NCBI GenBank assembly: GCA_016715065.1
Contig: JADKBN010000010.1
Coordinates: 248,001-312,000 of the forward strand
Direction: 5' to 3'
DNA from: Fibrobacterota bacterium
GTDB taxonomy: Bacteria; Fibrobacterota; Fibrobacteria; UBA5070
DNA length: 64,000 bases
Position numbers and translations under genes: made by a program. The notes beneath the pieces were generated by a model that worked only from the letters and a program-made list of their open reading frames with translations, was not told where the DNA came from and searched no databases. Shown here one piece after another: positions 17,926 to 25,840 of the stretch; within the stretch, counting starts at the first letter, position 1, and the number at the start of each line of letters is the position of its first letter.

Positions 17926-19158
17926 TCAGGCCTCGACTCGGCGCACGACAAGAGTCGCGTTGTGGCCGCCGAACCCGAATGAGTTGGACACGAACGCATC
18001 CACCTTCGCCTTTCGCGCCGTGTTGGGGACGTAGTCGAGGTCGCAATCGGGATCGGATTCGCATTGGTTCAAGGTTGGATGCACCACCCCTTCCTGGATG
18101 GCCATCAGGCCTGCGATCAACTCCACGCTTCCCGCAGCCCCCAGGAGGTGTCCCACCAGGGATTTGGTGGAATGGACCATCAGCTTGGATGCGTGGTCCC
18201 CGAAACACCGTTTGATGGCTCCGGTTTCCCCTTTGTCGCCCAGCGGGGTGGATGTGCCGTGCGCGTTCACGAGTTGAATCTGGTCCGGGGTCATGGCTGC
18301 CTTCTCAAGCGCCATGCGCATGGCGCGGTAGCCCCCTTCCCCTTCCGGGTGCGGTGCCGTGAGATGGTAGGCGTCGGCCGATTGTCCGAATCCCGCCACC
18401 TCGCCGTAGATCTTGGCGCCCCGCGCTTTGGCATGCTCGTATTCCTCCAGCACGATCACCGCAGCGCCTTCGCCCATCACGAATCCGTCGCGTCCCTTGT
18501 CGAAGGGGCGGCTGGCGGTGGGGTCGTTGCGGGTGCTCATGGCTTTCATGTTGCAAAAGCCCGCGTAGGTGAGCTCGGCGATGGCGGCTTCGGCGCCACC
18601 GGCGATCATCAGGTCCGCGTCGTTGCGACGGATGATCTCCAGCGCCTCTCCGATGGCGTGGTTGGCGGTCGCACAGGCGGTCACCACCGATAGATTGGGC
18701 CCCTTCAGGCCGTATTCGATCGAAAAATACCCGGACAACATGTTCGGGATGATCGCAGGAATCAGAAACGGCGTCACCCGCTTGGGGCCCCGCGCATCAA
18801 GAGTGCGCTGTTCCTTGGTGATCGTGGTCATCGCGCCGATGCCGGTGCCGAGGATCACGCCAAAGCGTTCGGCCACCTTGGCAACGTCCACACCGCAGTC
18901 GTCCAAGGCTTGCTTGGCCGCGGAGTGTCCCAGGATTTGGTAGCGGTCCAGGCGCGAGACCATCTTCTGGTCTTGGAACGCCCAGGCTCCGTCGTAGTCC
19001 TTGACTTCCGCACCGAAGGTGGTGGGGTAGCCGGTCGTATCGAAGAGTGTCACGGGGGCCACGGCGTTTTTGCCGGCGGCCAAAGCGTCCCAGTATTCCC
19101 GCACACCATGGCCCAGTGGATTGACGGTACCCAGGCCGGTGATGACGACTCGACGCAT
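17926..19158 (-). CDS. fabF: beta-ketoacyl-ACP synthase II
   Basis: The product is 410 aa, the normal FabF length. It performs the condensing step that extends acyl-ACP with malonyl-ACP in fatty acid synthesis. The active-site Cys162 lies in VVTACATANHAIG. The two catalytic histidines are His300 in NAHGTSTPLGD and His337 in STKSLVGHLLGAAGS, with Lys332 beside it. The start RRVVITGLGTVNPLG is canonical and an AAAGGA site precedes the ATG. It is not next to acpP or other fab genes here; a secreted unknown protein follows 5 bases downstream. Confidence 0.96.
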   Translation of the reverse strand: MRRVVITGLGTVNPLGHGVREYWDALAAGKNAVAPVTLFDTTGYPTTFGAEVKDYDGAWAFQDQKMVSRLDRYQILGHSAAKQALDDCGVDVAKVAERFGVILGTGIGAMTTITKEQRTLDARGPKRVTPFLIPAIIPNMLSGYFSIEYGLKGPNLSVVTACATANHAIGEALEIIRRNDADLMIAGGAEAAIAELTYAGFCNMKAMSTRNDPTASRPFDKGRDGFVMGEGAAVIVLEEYEHAKARGAKIYGEVAGFGQSADAYHLTAPHPEGEGGYRAMRMALEKAAMTPDQIQLVNAHGTSTPLGDKGETGAIKRCFGDHASKLMVHSTKSLVGHLLGAAGSVELIAGLMAIQEGVVHPTLNQCESDPDCDLDYVPNTARKAKVDAFVSNSFGFGGHNATLVVRRVEA

Positions 19159-19312
19159 GAAAGGTCCTTTCGAAGGGAACGGCTTTAACCCGGAGGGGAG
19201 GATTTCTCCTACGGCCGGAGTTGGTTGGAAGCAAAGGCCAAACGCCACGAGGAAAAATGTAGGAAGTCCGGGGCGGTGTCGGTGGACGGATGGAAACGAA
19301 GGGGAGGTGGGA

Positions 19313-19573
19313 TCAGGGATGCTTGCCTAAAAAGACACGGGTGGCTCCGGTGTTGTCCGGTTCGTGTCCGGTCACCAAGGAGTGGGAATCCAGGAGGCGG
19401 CGGACCACATTCGAGAGGGTTTTCGCGCCGTGGATCACCAACAACGTGCGCTTTTTCGCACGGAAACTGGCATGCAGGAACGTTTCCAGCGCCTCTTCCG
19501 CTTCCGCTACGGTGAGGCGATGCAAGTCCAATGTGGCTTCCGGCCGAAACCATTTCGGGGGCGGGCGGTTCAC
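19313..19573 (-). CDS. small Smr-domain protein
   Basis: The product is 86 aa, essentially one Smr domain: TLDLHRLTVAEAEEALETFL carries the conserved DLHR/H motif, and VIHGAKTLSNVVRRLL is the second conserved block (usually HGxG or similar). Smr domains are nucleic-acid nickases or ribosome-associated endonucleases. The chosen GTG start overlaps the miaA stop as GTGA, which implies translational coupling. The HGAKT in place of the common HGKG is slightly unusual. Longer in-frame readings upstream run inside miaA and are rejected. Confidence 0.8.
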   Translation of the reverse strand: MNRPPPKWFRPEATLDLHRLTVAEAEEALETFLHASFRAKKRTLLVIHGAKTLSNVVRRLLDSHSLVTGHEPDNTGATRVFLGKHP

Positions 19574-20487
19574 GGCAGACAGGCCTCGAGCAGATCCGCT
19601 TGGGCACCCAGGTCCAGACGCGCATCGATCCAACGCGGCTTCAGGCGGTTTCGCAGGAACGTTTCCTGGCGTTTGGCGTACTGGCGTGTGGCCTCCAGAA
19701 TCCTTGACTTGGCCTGGGGAAGGTCCATCCGGGCTTCCAGCACTTCCCGCAGGAACTGGAAGCCGATGCACCTCCAAGCGGGAGCATCGGGTGGACAGGT
19801 TTCCAGGAGGGATTGCACTTCCGCCATCCATCCTCGCACCAACATGGCTTCCAGACGTTCTTCCAGGCGCCGATGAAGCACCTCGCGCGGCCACTGCAAG
19901 GCCCATAGAGGGGCATCTGGCGCTGGTGCTGCATGGGATTGTCCCGCATAACCGCGTTCCGTCTGGATGGATTTTTCCAAGGCTCGCAAGAGCCGCACCG
20001 GATTCTGCGCCGCGTCCGGCGGAGGGCTCTGCTCCCGGGCTTGAAGTTCCCTCCAGAGTGCGGAGTGTCCTTGCGAGGCCAGGCGTGCGGCCAGCTCCTC
20101 GCGCAAGTTGGGATCCGGGGGTGGCATTGCGTCCAATCCCCGCGAAAGGACCTCCAGATATTGGCAAGTGCCGCCCACCACCAGCAAATCCGGACCTGGC
20201 GAGGCAAGCACCGCCTCGGTGCGTTCCAAAAACGAAACCACGGAATCGGGAGTGTCCGGCCCCAGATCTCCCACCAGATGGTGGCGGATGCGCTGGCGTT
20301 GAGGGCCTGTGGGCGAGGCGGTTCCCACCTCCAACCCCTTTCTGGACTGGCCTGAATCCGCGGAAAGGATCTCCCATCCACGACGTTTGGCCAGTTCCAT
20401 GGCCAGGTCTGTTTTGCCAGATCCGGTGGGGCCACCGATCATTGCCGTGATGCGTCGCCCCTGATTGCCTACATTGACCCTCTCCAT
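19570..20487 (-). CDS. miaA: tRNA dimethylallyltransferase
   Basis: The product is 305 aa. MiaA adds a dimethylallyl group to A37 of tRNAs that read codons starting with U. The P-loop GGPTGSGKTDLAM lies near residues 18-30, followed by ILSADSGQ (usually DSxQ, contacting the tRNA base) and HHLVGDL. VVGGTCQYLEVLSRGL matches the conserved GGTxxY block. The start at 20487 gives a normal distance to the P-loop, but no strong ribosome site is seen; an internal ATG at 20442 is possible. The start overlaps the divergent gene's start (CATG). Confidence 0.93.
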   Translation of the reverse strand: MERVNVGNQGRRITAMIGGPTGSGKTDLAMELAKRRGWEILSADSGQSRKGLEVGTASPTGPQRQRIRHHLVGDLGPDTPDSVVSFLERTEAVLASPGPDLLVVGGTCQYLEVLSRGLDAMPPPDPNLREELAARLASQGHSALWRELQAREQSPPPDAAQNPVRLLRALEKSIQTERGYAGQSHAAPAPDAPLWALQWPREVLHRRLEERLEAMLVRGWMAEVQSLLETCPPDAPAWRCIGFQFLREVLEARMDLPQAKSRILEATRQYAKRQETFLRNRLKPRWIDARLDLGAQADLLEACLP

Positions 20488-21661
20488 GTCCGAAAAGATG
20501 CGCCCGATCCGAGGGGTTTTTGTGGGACTGGCTGCAGGACTCCTTTTATTTCTTGGAGTCCGGGCCCTGTCGTTCTTTCCGAGAGCCTTCGCGGGCTTCT
20601 CGCAAAGGGATTCCACAAGCCGTCCGCTGCACCGCCTGGACACCACGGTGTTCGATCAAGAAGCGGCAGGATCGGCGGATTTGGCCAAAATCGCGAAGGA
20701 TTCGAGTCTGGTGGCGCTTTTGGGATCCGCATCGGATTCGTTGGGCATCGCCAAAGCGCGCATCTCCGCTGTCCGGCTGGAGGAGCGCGACATTCCCCTG
20801 TACAGTTTGGATTTGCGCAAGGGGCTCCCGTTGGTGGCTCGGGTGGATCAGATCTGCCGCCGTTTGCGTTCCATCGGCTATGGCGTCGTGGAATCCCGGG
20901 AGCGTCCCAAGGCGATCTATCCGTGGGCGATGCACGTTTCGCACGGCGATACCGTCGTGGCCGTGGTCCGGGGGAGAGTGACGGCCGATGCACCGGATTC
21001 TTCGTACGCCCTCCACCTGTTGTTCTGGACCCGCAAGCCAGGGGATTCCCTGAAACTTCTGGACCAGCTCCCCAAAGGGGTGCTGGTGGCTCTGCCACCC
21101 GCTTCTTACCTGGATACCCTGGTTCGATCGCGGATTCGCCAGGGCAAATTGCAACCCTCGCTGGCGGTCGCGTTGGAATCCTCCCTACTTCCGGTAACGC
21201 GTCAGGAGAAGGAGCGGATCCTGCTGCACCACGGGCCTCGCGAAATTCGGGATCGGCTCTTGGCCAACGATTCCATCAAGGGGTTCGTGCAAGGCGTGGC
21301 GGTGGTGGATGGCGACCGCGGTGTGGGAGATCCGCTGTTGGTGGGCAGGATCCTCGACCGAGTTCAGGACGAGCGTTGGTGGGTGTTGGATGCCACAGGC
21401 ACCAAGACCTCGCGGATCTCGGATCTTGCCACGGAGCGATCCATGGCGCAATTGGAAGCGCCGCGCGAGGCGGGTTCGGCCGTGAAACAGGCGCTCGCCG
21501 CGGCCCAAGAGCGCGCCGTGTCCGAAGGGGAGGCCTATTTGGCGCTTCCATTGGATTCCGGCAGTGTTCGCGCCTTGGTTTCCTACCTACCTTACTTGGC
21601 CAAGAGGGGCGTTGTCGTTTCCCCCTGGCCCGTCGTCCATCGCCGCACGAAAAAGGATTGA
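20486..21661 (+). CDS. divergent polysaccharide deacetylase-like membrane protein
   Basis: The product is 391 aa from the ATG at 20486, or 387 aa from 20498. An N-terminal membrane anchor (GVFVGLAAGLLLFLGVRAL) is followed by an extracytoplasmic part. The C-terminal 200 residues follow the pattern of the YibQ-type divergent polysaccharide deacetylase family: LLDQLPKGVLVALPP, then ERWWVLDATGTKTSR, AAQERAVSEGEAYLALPL, and VSYLPYLAKRGVVVSPW. The metal-binding His/Asp motifs of true deacetylases are not evident. The match is by pattern only and the function is unknown. pdxJ starts 4 bases after the stop, so the two share a transcript. Confidence 0.65.
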   Translation: MSEKMRPIRGVFVGLAAGLLLFLGVRALSFFPRAFAGFSQRDSTSRPLHRLDTTVFDQEAAGSADLAKIAKDSSLVALLGSASDSLGIAKARISAVRLEERDIPLYSLDLRKGLPLVARVDQICRRLRSIGYGVVESRERPKAIYPWAMHVSHGDTVVAVVRGRVTADAPDSSYALHLLFWTRKPGDSLKLLDQLPKGVLVALPPASYLDTLVRSRIRQGKLQPSLAVALESSLLPVTRQEKERILLHHGPREIRDRLLANDSIKGFVQGVAVVDGDRGVGDPLLVGRILDRVQDERWWVLDATGTKTSRISDLATERSMAQLEAPREAGSAVKQALAAAQERAVSEGEAYLALPLDSGSVRALVSYLPYLAKRGVVVSPWPVVHRRTKKD

Positions 21662-21665
21662 TCCA

Positions 21666-22415
21666 ATGGTGAAGCTGGGTGTGAACATCGACCACGTCGC
21701 CACCGTCCGCGAAGCCCGCAAGGAACGCAACCCTGATCCCATCGCCGCCGCCATCCTGGCCGAGCTCGCCGGGGCCCACGGAATCACGGTGCATCTGCGC
21801 GAGGACCTTCGCCACATCCAGGAGCGCGACGTGCGGCTCCTGCGCCAGACGGTGACATCGCGACTGAACTTGGAAATGTCTCCTACCGCGGCCATGGTGC
21901 AGTTCGCCTTGGAACTCCAGCCCGACCAGGTCACGCTGGTACCCGAACGCAGACAAGAATTGACAACCGAGGGCGGGCTGGACGTGGCCGGGCACGAGCG
22001 GGAACTGGAGAAGATCGTCCAGAACCTCCGGGCCCAGCGCATCCGCGTGAGCCTGTTCATCGATCCGGAAGCCCGCCAGGTGAAGGCCGCCAAAAGCGTG
22101 TCCGCCGACGCCATCGAGCTGCACACCGGAAATTTCGCGCGGGCCTTCCACGAGGGAGAAAGCGAGCAGGCCTGGATGGCGGAACGTTCGCGTCTGGTGG
22201 ATTCCACCACGTTGGGCAACCGGCTTGGGTTGCGGGTGAACGCGGGACACGGTCTGGATTACCAAAACGTCAGATGGGTTTCTTCCATTCCCGGCCAAGA
22301 AGAGCTGAACATCGGGCACAGCATCGTGTCCCGCGCCATCCTGGTGGGCATGGACCGCGCCGTGCGCGAGATGCTGGAACAGATCCGCCTGGGCGAAACC
22401 GACATCCGCAAATAG
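21666..22415 (+). CDS. pdxJ: pyridoxine 5'-phosphate synthase
   Basis: The product is 249 aa. PdxJ joins deoxyxylulose 5-phosphate and 3-amino-2-oxopropyl phosphate in the last step of the DXP-dependent vitamin B6 pathway. Hallmarks are LGVNIDHVATVREAR, ITVHLREDLRHIQ, LVPERRQELTTEGGLDV, SLFIDP, IELHTG and LRVNAGHGLDYQNV, with NIGHSIVSRAI near the end. Length and start match the family. AAGGA lies 8 bases upstream and overlaps the stop region of the preceding gene. It converges on the EamA gene with a 19-base gap. Confidence 0.97.
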   Translation: MVKLGVNIDHVATVREARKERNPDPIAAAILAELAGAHGITVHLREDLRHIQERDVRLLRQTVTSRLNLEMSPTAAMVQFALELQPDQVTLVPERRQELTTEGGLDVAGHERELEKIVQNLRAQRIRVSLFIDPEARQVKAAKSVSADAIELHTGNFARAFHEGESEQAWMAERSRLVDSTTLGNRLGLRVNAGHGLDYQNVRWVSSIPGQEELNIGHSIVSRAILVGMDRAVREMLEQIRLGETDIRK

Positions 22416-22434
22416 TTCGAGCGGCAAGTCCGGG

Positions 22435-23328
22435 TCAGCCGCGCAGGATCAAGGCGAGGCCGGCCAGGACTCCCACCAGCGCCAACGCTTTCCAGCGGAG
22501 GTTCTTTTCGCGGAACGCGATCGCGCCCAGCGCGAAGCTCACGATGACGTTGGTGCGCCGGAGGGCGCTCACGATCGAGACCATTGCCCCAGGTTGCGCC
22601 AGAGCGCGGAAATAGGCGGCATCGGCCAGCAACAGCAGCGGTCCCACCGCGAAGGCCTGCCATCGCAGCTGGAAGGTGGTCTTCTCGCGCTTTCCCAACG
22701 TGAGCCACAGGCAGCCTTGTAGCAATGCGTTGTCGATGGAAAACCAGACCTGCATGGCAAAGGGCGGCAGGCGTTCCTGCTGGAGCAGGTTCTTGTCCCA
22801 AAGCGCGCTGACCGATCCCATCGCGGTGGCGGCGAACAGGGCCCATACCCACGGGGATCTCGTGAAATGGATGCCTTCGGCCCGGCCGATGACGGAAAAC
22901 GCCCAGTAGGATCCGAGGATCAAGGCGATGCCCGCCCACTGCGACGGCGAGGGCATTTCGCCGAACAGCGCGATGGCCCCCACCAGGGTGAACAGCGGCG
23001 CGGAAGCGCGCACGGGCGCGGCGATGGAAAGGGGCAGGTGCTTGAGAGCCAGGAAGGAAAGCGTCCAGGACGAGGTGACGATGGCGGTCTTGGCCAGGAC
23101 CAGCAATTGTCCACGCGTTCCCATGGGCTCCACCGCCACACCCAGTTCTCGTGCCGTACCCGGAAAGACCAGGGTCAGGGCCAGGGCGGGGAGAACCACC
23201 AGCGCGGCGATCCCCGAGCACAGGAAAAGCGTGGGAAACAGCGCGTTCTTGTCCACCGCCGACTTTTTTCCGACATCGTAGACGCCCAGCGCCAAGGCCG
23301 AGCACAGCGACAGGACGATCCAATCCAT
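22435..23328 (-). CDS. EamA-family membrane transporter
   Basis: The product is 297 aa, with about ten hydrophobic segments in two similar halves, the EamA/DMT layout. The N-terminal helix is DWIVLSLCSALALGVYDVGKK. Segments such as SSWTLSFLALKHLPLSIAAPV and ALFGEMPSPSQWAGIALILG carry the typical pattern of small residues around Pro. The C-terminus VGVLAGLALILRG closes the last helix. Substrate is unknown; family members export amino acids, sugars or metabolites. The start is 8 bases after the TonB-receptor stop, so these two are one operon and may handle related compounds. Confidence 0.85.
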   Translation of the reverse strand: MDWIVLSLCSALALGVYDVGKKSAVDKNALFPTLFLCSGIAALVVLPALALTLVFPGTARELGVAVEPMGTRGQLLVLAKTAIVTSSWTLSFLALKHLPLSIAAPVRASAPLFTLVGAIALFGEMPSPSQWAGIALILGSYWAFSVIGRAEGIHFTRSPWVWALFAATAMGSVSALWDKNLLQQERLPPFAMQVWFSIDNALLQGCLWLTLGKREKTTFQLRWQAFAVGPLLLLADAAYFRALAQPGAMVSIVSALRRTNVIVSFALGAIAFREKNLRWKALALVGVLAGLALILRG

Positions 23329-23336
23329 GGCCGGGC

Positions 23337-25757
23337 TCAGATGCCCAGACGCCCCTCGATGCCGAAGGTCACCAACAGATCCGTTCCCCTGGCGAACAGC
23401 GGACGGATGCCCGAGAACGTTCCGTACGAGCCGTATCGTCCGGCCCGTTCGTCCCAGATCAAGGGTGACCACGAGCGTTGACGGAAATTGTCTCCTCCCA
23501 GCGGGCGGGCCCAGCTGCCGTCGAACTGCCCGAAAATGTTCTGGAGTTCGGCGTAGAAGCGGATCATGCGCAATGGGGCGAGCGTGGTGGGGAGGTCAAG
23601 TTCGGCCCGGAGGTCGGTGCGGAACTGGTCGCCGAACTCCGGATGGGCCGACATCTGCGGGTCGGATTCGATCCGCAAGCTGCGACGGACGGTGTCGATG
23701 ACATACTGGTAGGACGGCTTGCCCAGGCTGGCGCTGTGCGAAAGAATGATCGAAAACAGGGTATCGGAGCGAGGGTGGAACTTGAGGATCGTCCACGAGT
23801 CGAAGTCGCGGTTGGCATCCCAGTCCAATACCCCGCCATCGGCCAGCTCGTAGGTGCCCTGGACGCGACTGACGTTCAGTTGCGCCTGGATGCGATGCCA
23901 GGTGCTCCACTTGGCCTGGAAGGTGCCTCCCAGGGCGGAAGCGGACTTGGCCTTGCTGGAAAAGGGCATGACCCACAGCGGTTGGGCGGCGGGCAGTTCG
24001 GGCGAATCCATGTCTCGGTAGTAGACGGTGGAGGTGAGCTCCACCGGCCCGACTCTACGGCCGGCCCCGAGCTTGATTTCGTCTGCCGAAGCCTGGTGGA
24101 CTCCGAGCTTGGCGAAGTCGGTCGCCACCACCGATTGGGCTTGACGCCGGGAGATGTTGAGGGTCCAGCCGAGGGTCCAGGCCGGAGCGCGCAAGGAAAT
24201 GCTCGCTTCGGGAGAAAATTCCGTCTGGGAGGTCCACAATCCACCGACACTGGCTCCCAACAGGCTGTCCTTGCCGCGGTGGGACATGCGCAGCGCACCG
24301 TGCAGACGGGAGTAGGATAGGTCAGCGGAGTGGGATCGCTGCCCAAACAGAGGGCGTTCGTCGGAAAGTCCCGCGCCCAGCCCGTTTTGGAATGTGCGGC
24401 CGTAGGTGCGGCTGTCCGAGATCTGGTCGAAGGCCAGGAGCACCTCGGGCTCGCTGCCAAGGAAGCCGTAGTCGGGTCGGGAGGTGAATCCTGCGCGCAG
24501 GTCGGTGCGATCGCTGGACCAGGCCGCCCAATCGGCCTGGGTGGGATCGGTGATGGTCGCCACCGAGCGATTGCGAAGGGTGGTGTCGGAGAGTTGGACC
24601 AGCTCCGAGGTGTTGACCGCCCCCATGTACATGTCCAGGAATCCAAAGGCGACCTCGCCCTGTCCTTGGACGAATCCGACAAGATCTGTCCGCTTCCCTT
24701 GCTGCAGGCGGGTGTAGTTTTCCACTCCGTCGTGCTTGGAAAGGACCTTCACGGCATGGTCGTCGGACGATCCGAGCGCGGTGGCGTTGAGCGCGAAGGC
24801 ACCCACGCCTTGCTCCACCCGCAAGAATCCGTCGAAGGCCTGGAGATTGATCTCGGCGTCTGGAGTCTTGTCGGTGTCGTTCTTCGCCTGCTCGGGAGTC
24901 TGGTCGCGGGATCCCACGAACAGCCGGCTTGCCAAGTGGGTCATGAGGCTGGGATCCAGCCATCGGCCGGAGGCCACGAACGTGCCGTTGCCGATGGGGC
25001 CCCAGGCATCCAGTTCCCGGTTGGATAGACCCAGAGAGACCACGCCTTGGTACATGTCCGTGGCAGGGCGAAGTGGATGGTACACCAATGCGGAGGCCAG
25101 ACCCTGCTCCAGCGGCCCTTGGATGGGGTCGTGTTCCACACTCACGCGGTCCAGCACGCGGGGATTGATGACGCTCTGGTTTCCCGGAAACGAAAAGTCC
25201 AGATGCCGAAGATTGGGGATCAGAAACGGGCCCAGCACATGCGCGACATCGTGGGTGCGCGATCCGTAGATGGAAACATCGGAGGAAAATTCCCGTACAC
25301 CGGAAACTCCCGGGAGGTTGCGCAGGTGTTCCTGCAGATCGATACGCATTCCTCCGAAACGCTCCAGTTCGGAAATGGTGCCGACTCGCTGTTGCGCCGT
25401 GGCGGCGCGCGTGACCACGCTGCGACCCTCCAGTGAAGCTCCCAGCGGTTCCAAGGCCACTTGCAGGTCCAACAAGTCGGTGATGTCGGCAAGCGCCACG
25501 ACCTTGTCGCGGAAACCCTCGCGGCGGAACGTCACCTCCAGCGGGCGTTGCAACCGCAATTCGAATCTTCCTTGGGCGTCCGATGCTCCCAAAAAGGTGG
25601 AATCCGCCGAAAAGATCCGGGCTCTGGCCAGCGCGTGGTCGCTGGCGCCATCCACCACCGTGCCCAGCACATTGACTTCCGCCAAAGCCAGTACGGGGAG
25701 GGCGAGGACAAACATCCAGAGTCTGTTGTTAAGGCGCATAGACCAAGGAAAATGCAT
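23337..25757 (-). CDS. TonB-dependent outer-membrane receptor
   Basis: The product is 806 aa. After a signal peptide ending LALPVLALA, a carboxypeptidase-regulatory-like domain follows (VLGTVVDGASDHALARARI, SDAQGRFELRL). The plug region is recognisable by LPGVSGVREFSSDVSIYGSR, VLDRVSVEHDPIQ and GLASALVYH. The rest is a long beta-barrel with many aromatic-ended strands up to the C-terminal GIEGRLGI. It would import a substrate across the outer membrane using TonB energy. Neighbours (GH9, beta-helix and esterase genes) suggest an oligosaccharide, but this is inference. The start at 25757 has GGAA seven bases upstream; 25739 is an alternative ATG. Confidence 0.85.
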   Translation of the reverse strand: MHFPWSMRLNNRLWMFVLALPVLALAEVNVLGTVVDGASDHALARARIFSADSTFLGASDAQGRFELRLQRPLEVTFRREGFRDKVVALADITDLLDLQVALEPLGASLEGRSVVTRAATAQQRVGTISELERFGGMRIDLQEHLRNLPGVSGVREFSSDVSIYGSRTHDVAHVLGPFLIPNLRHLDFSFPGNQSVINPRVLDRVSVEHDPIQGPLEQGLASALVYHPLRPATDMYQGVVSLGLSNRELDAWGPIGNGTFVASGRWLDPSLMTHLASRLFVGSRDQTPEQAKNDTDKTPDAEINLQAFDGFLRVEQGVGAFALNATALGSSDDHAVKVLSKHDGVENYTRLQQGKRTDLVGFVQGQGEVAFGFLDMYMGAVNTSELVQLSDTTLRNRSVATITDPTQADWAAWSSDRTDLRAGFTSRPDYGFLGSEPEVLLAFDQISDSRTYGRTFQNGLGAGLSDERPLFGQRSHSADLSYSRLHGALRMSHRGKDSLLGASVGGLWTSQTEFSPEASISLRAPAWTLGWTLNISRRQAQSVVATDFAKLGVHQASADEIKLGAGRRVGPVELTSTVYYRDMDSPELPAAQPLWVMPFSSKAKSASALGGTFQAKWSTWHRIQAQLNVSRVQGTYELADGGVLDWDANRDFDSWTILKFHPRSDTLFSIILSHSASLGKPSYQYVIDTVRRSLRIESDPQMSAHPEFGDQFRTDLRAELDLPTTLAPLRMIRFYAELQNIFGQFDGSWARPLGGDNFRQRSWSPLIWDERAGRYGSYGTFSGIRPLFARGTDLLVTFGIEGRLGI

Positions 25758-25840
25758 TTCTGGATTCCGAGTGTCCGCTTCCTGGAAAAATCCCCTGAAT
25801 CGGCTGGCGATGGCACCGCCATTTCGGTATTGAAAGGAGC

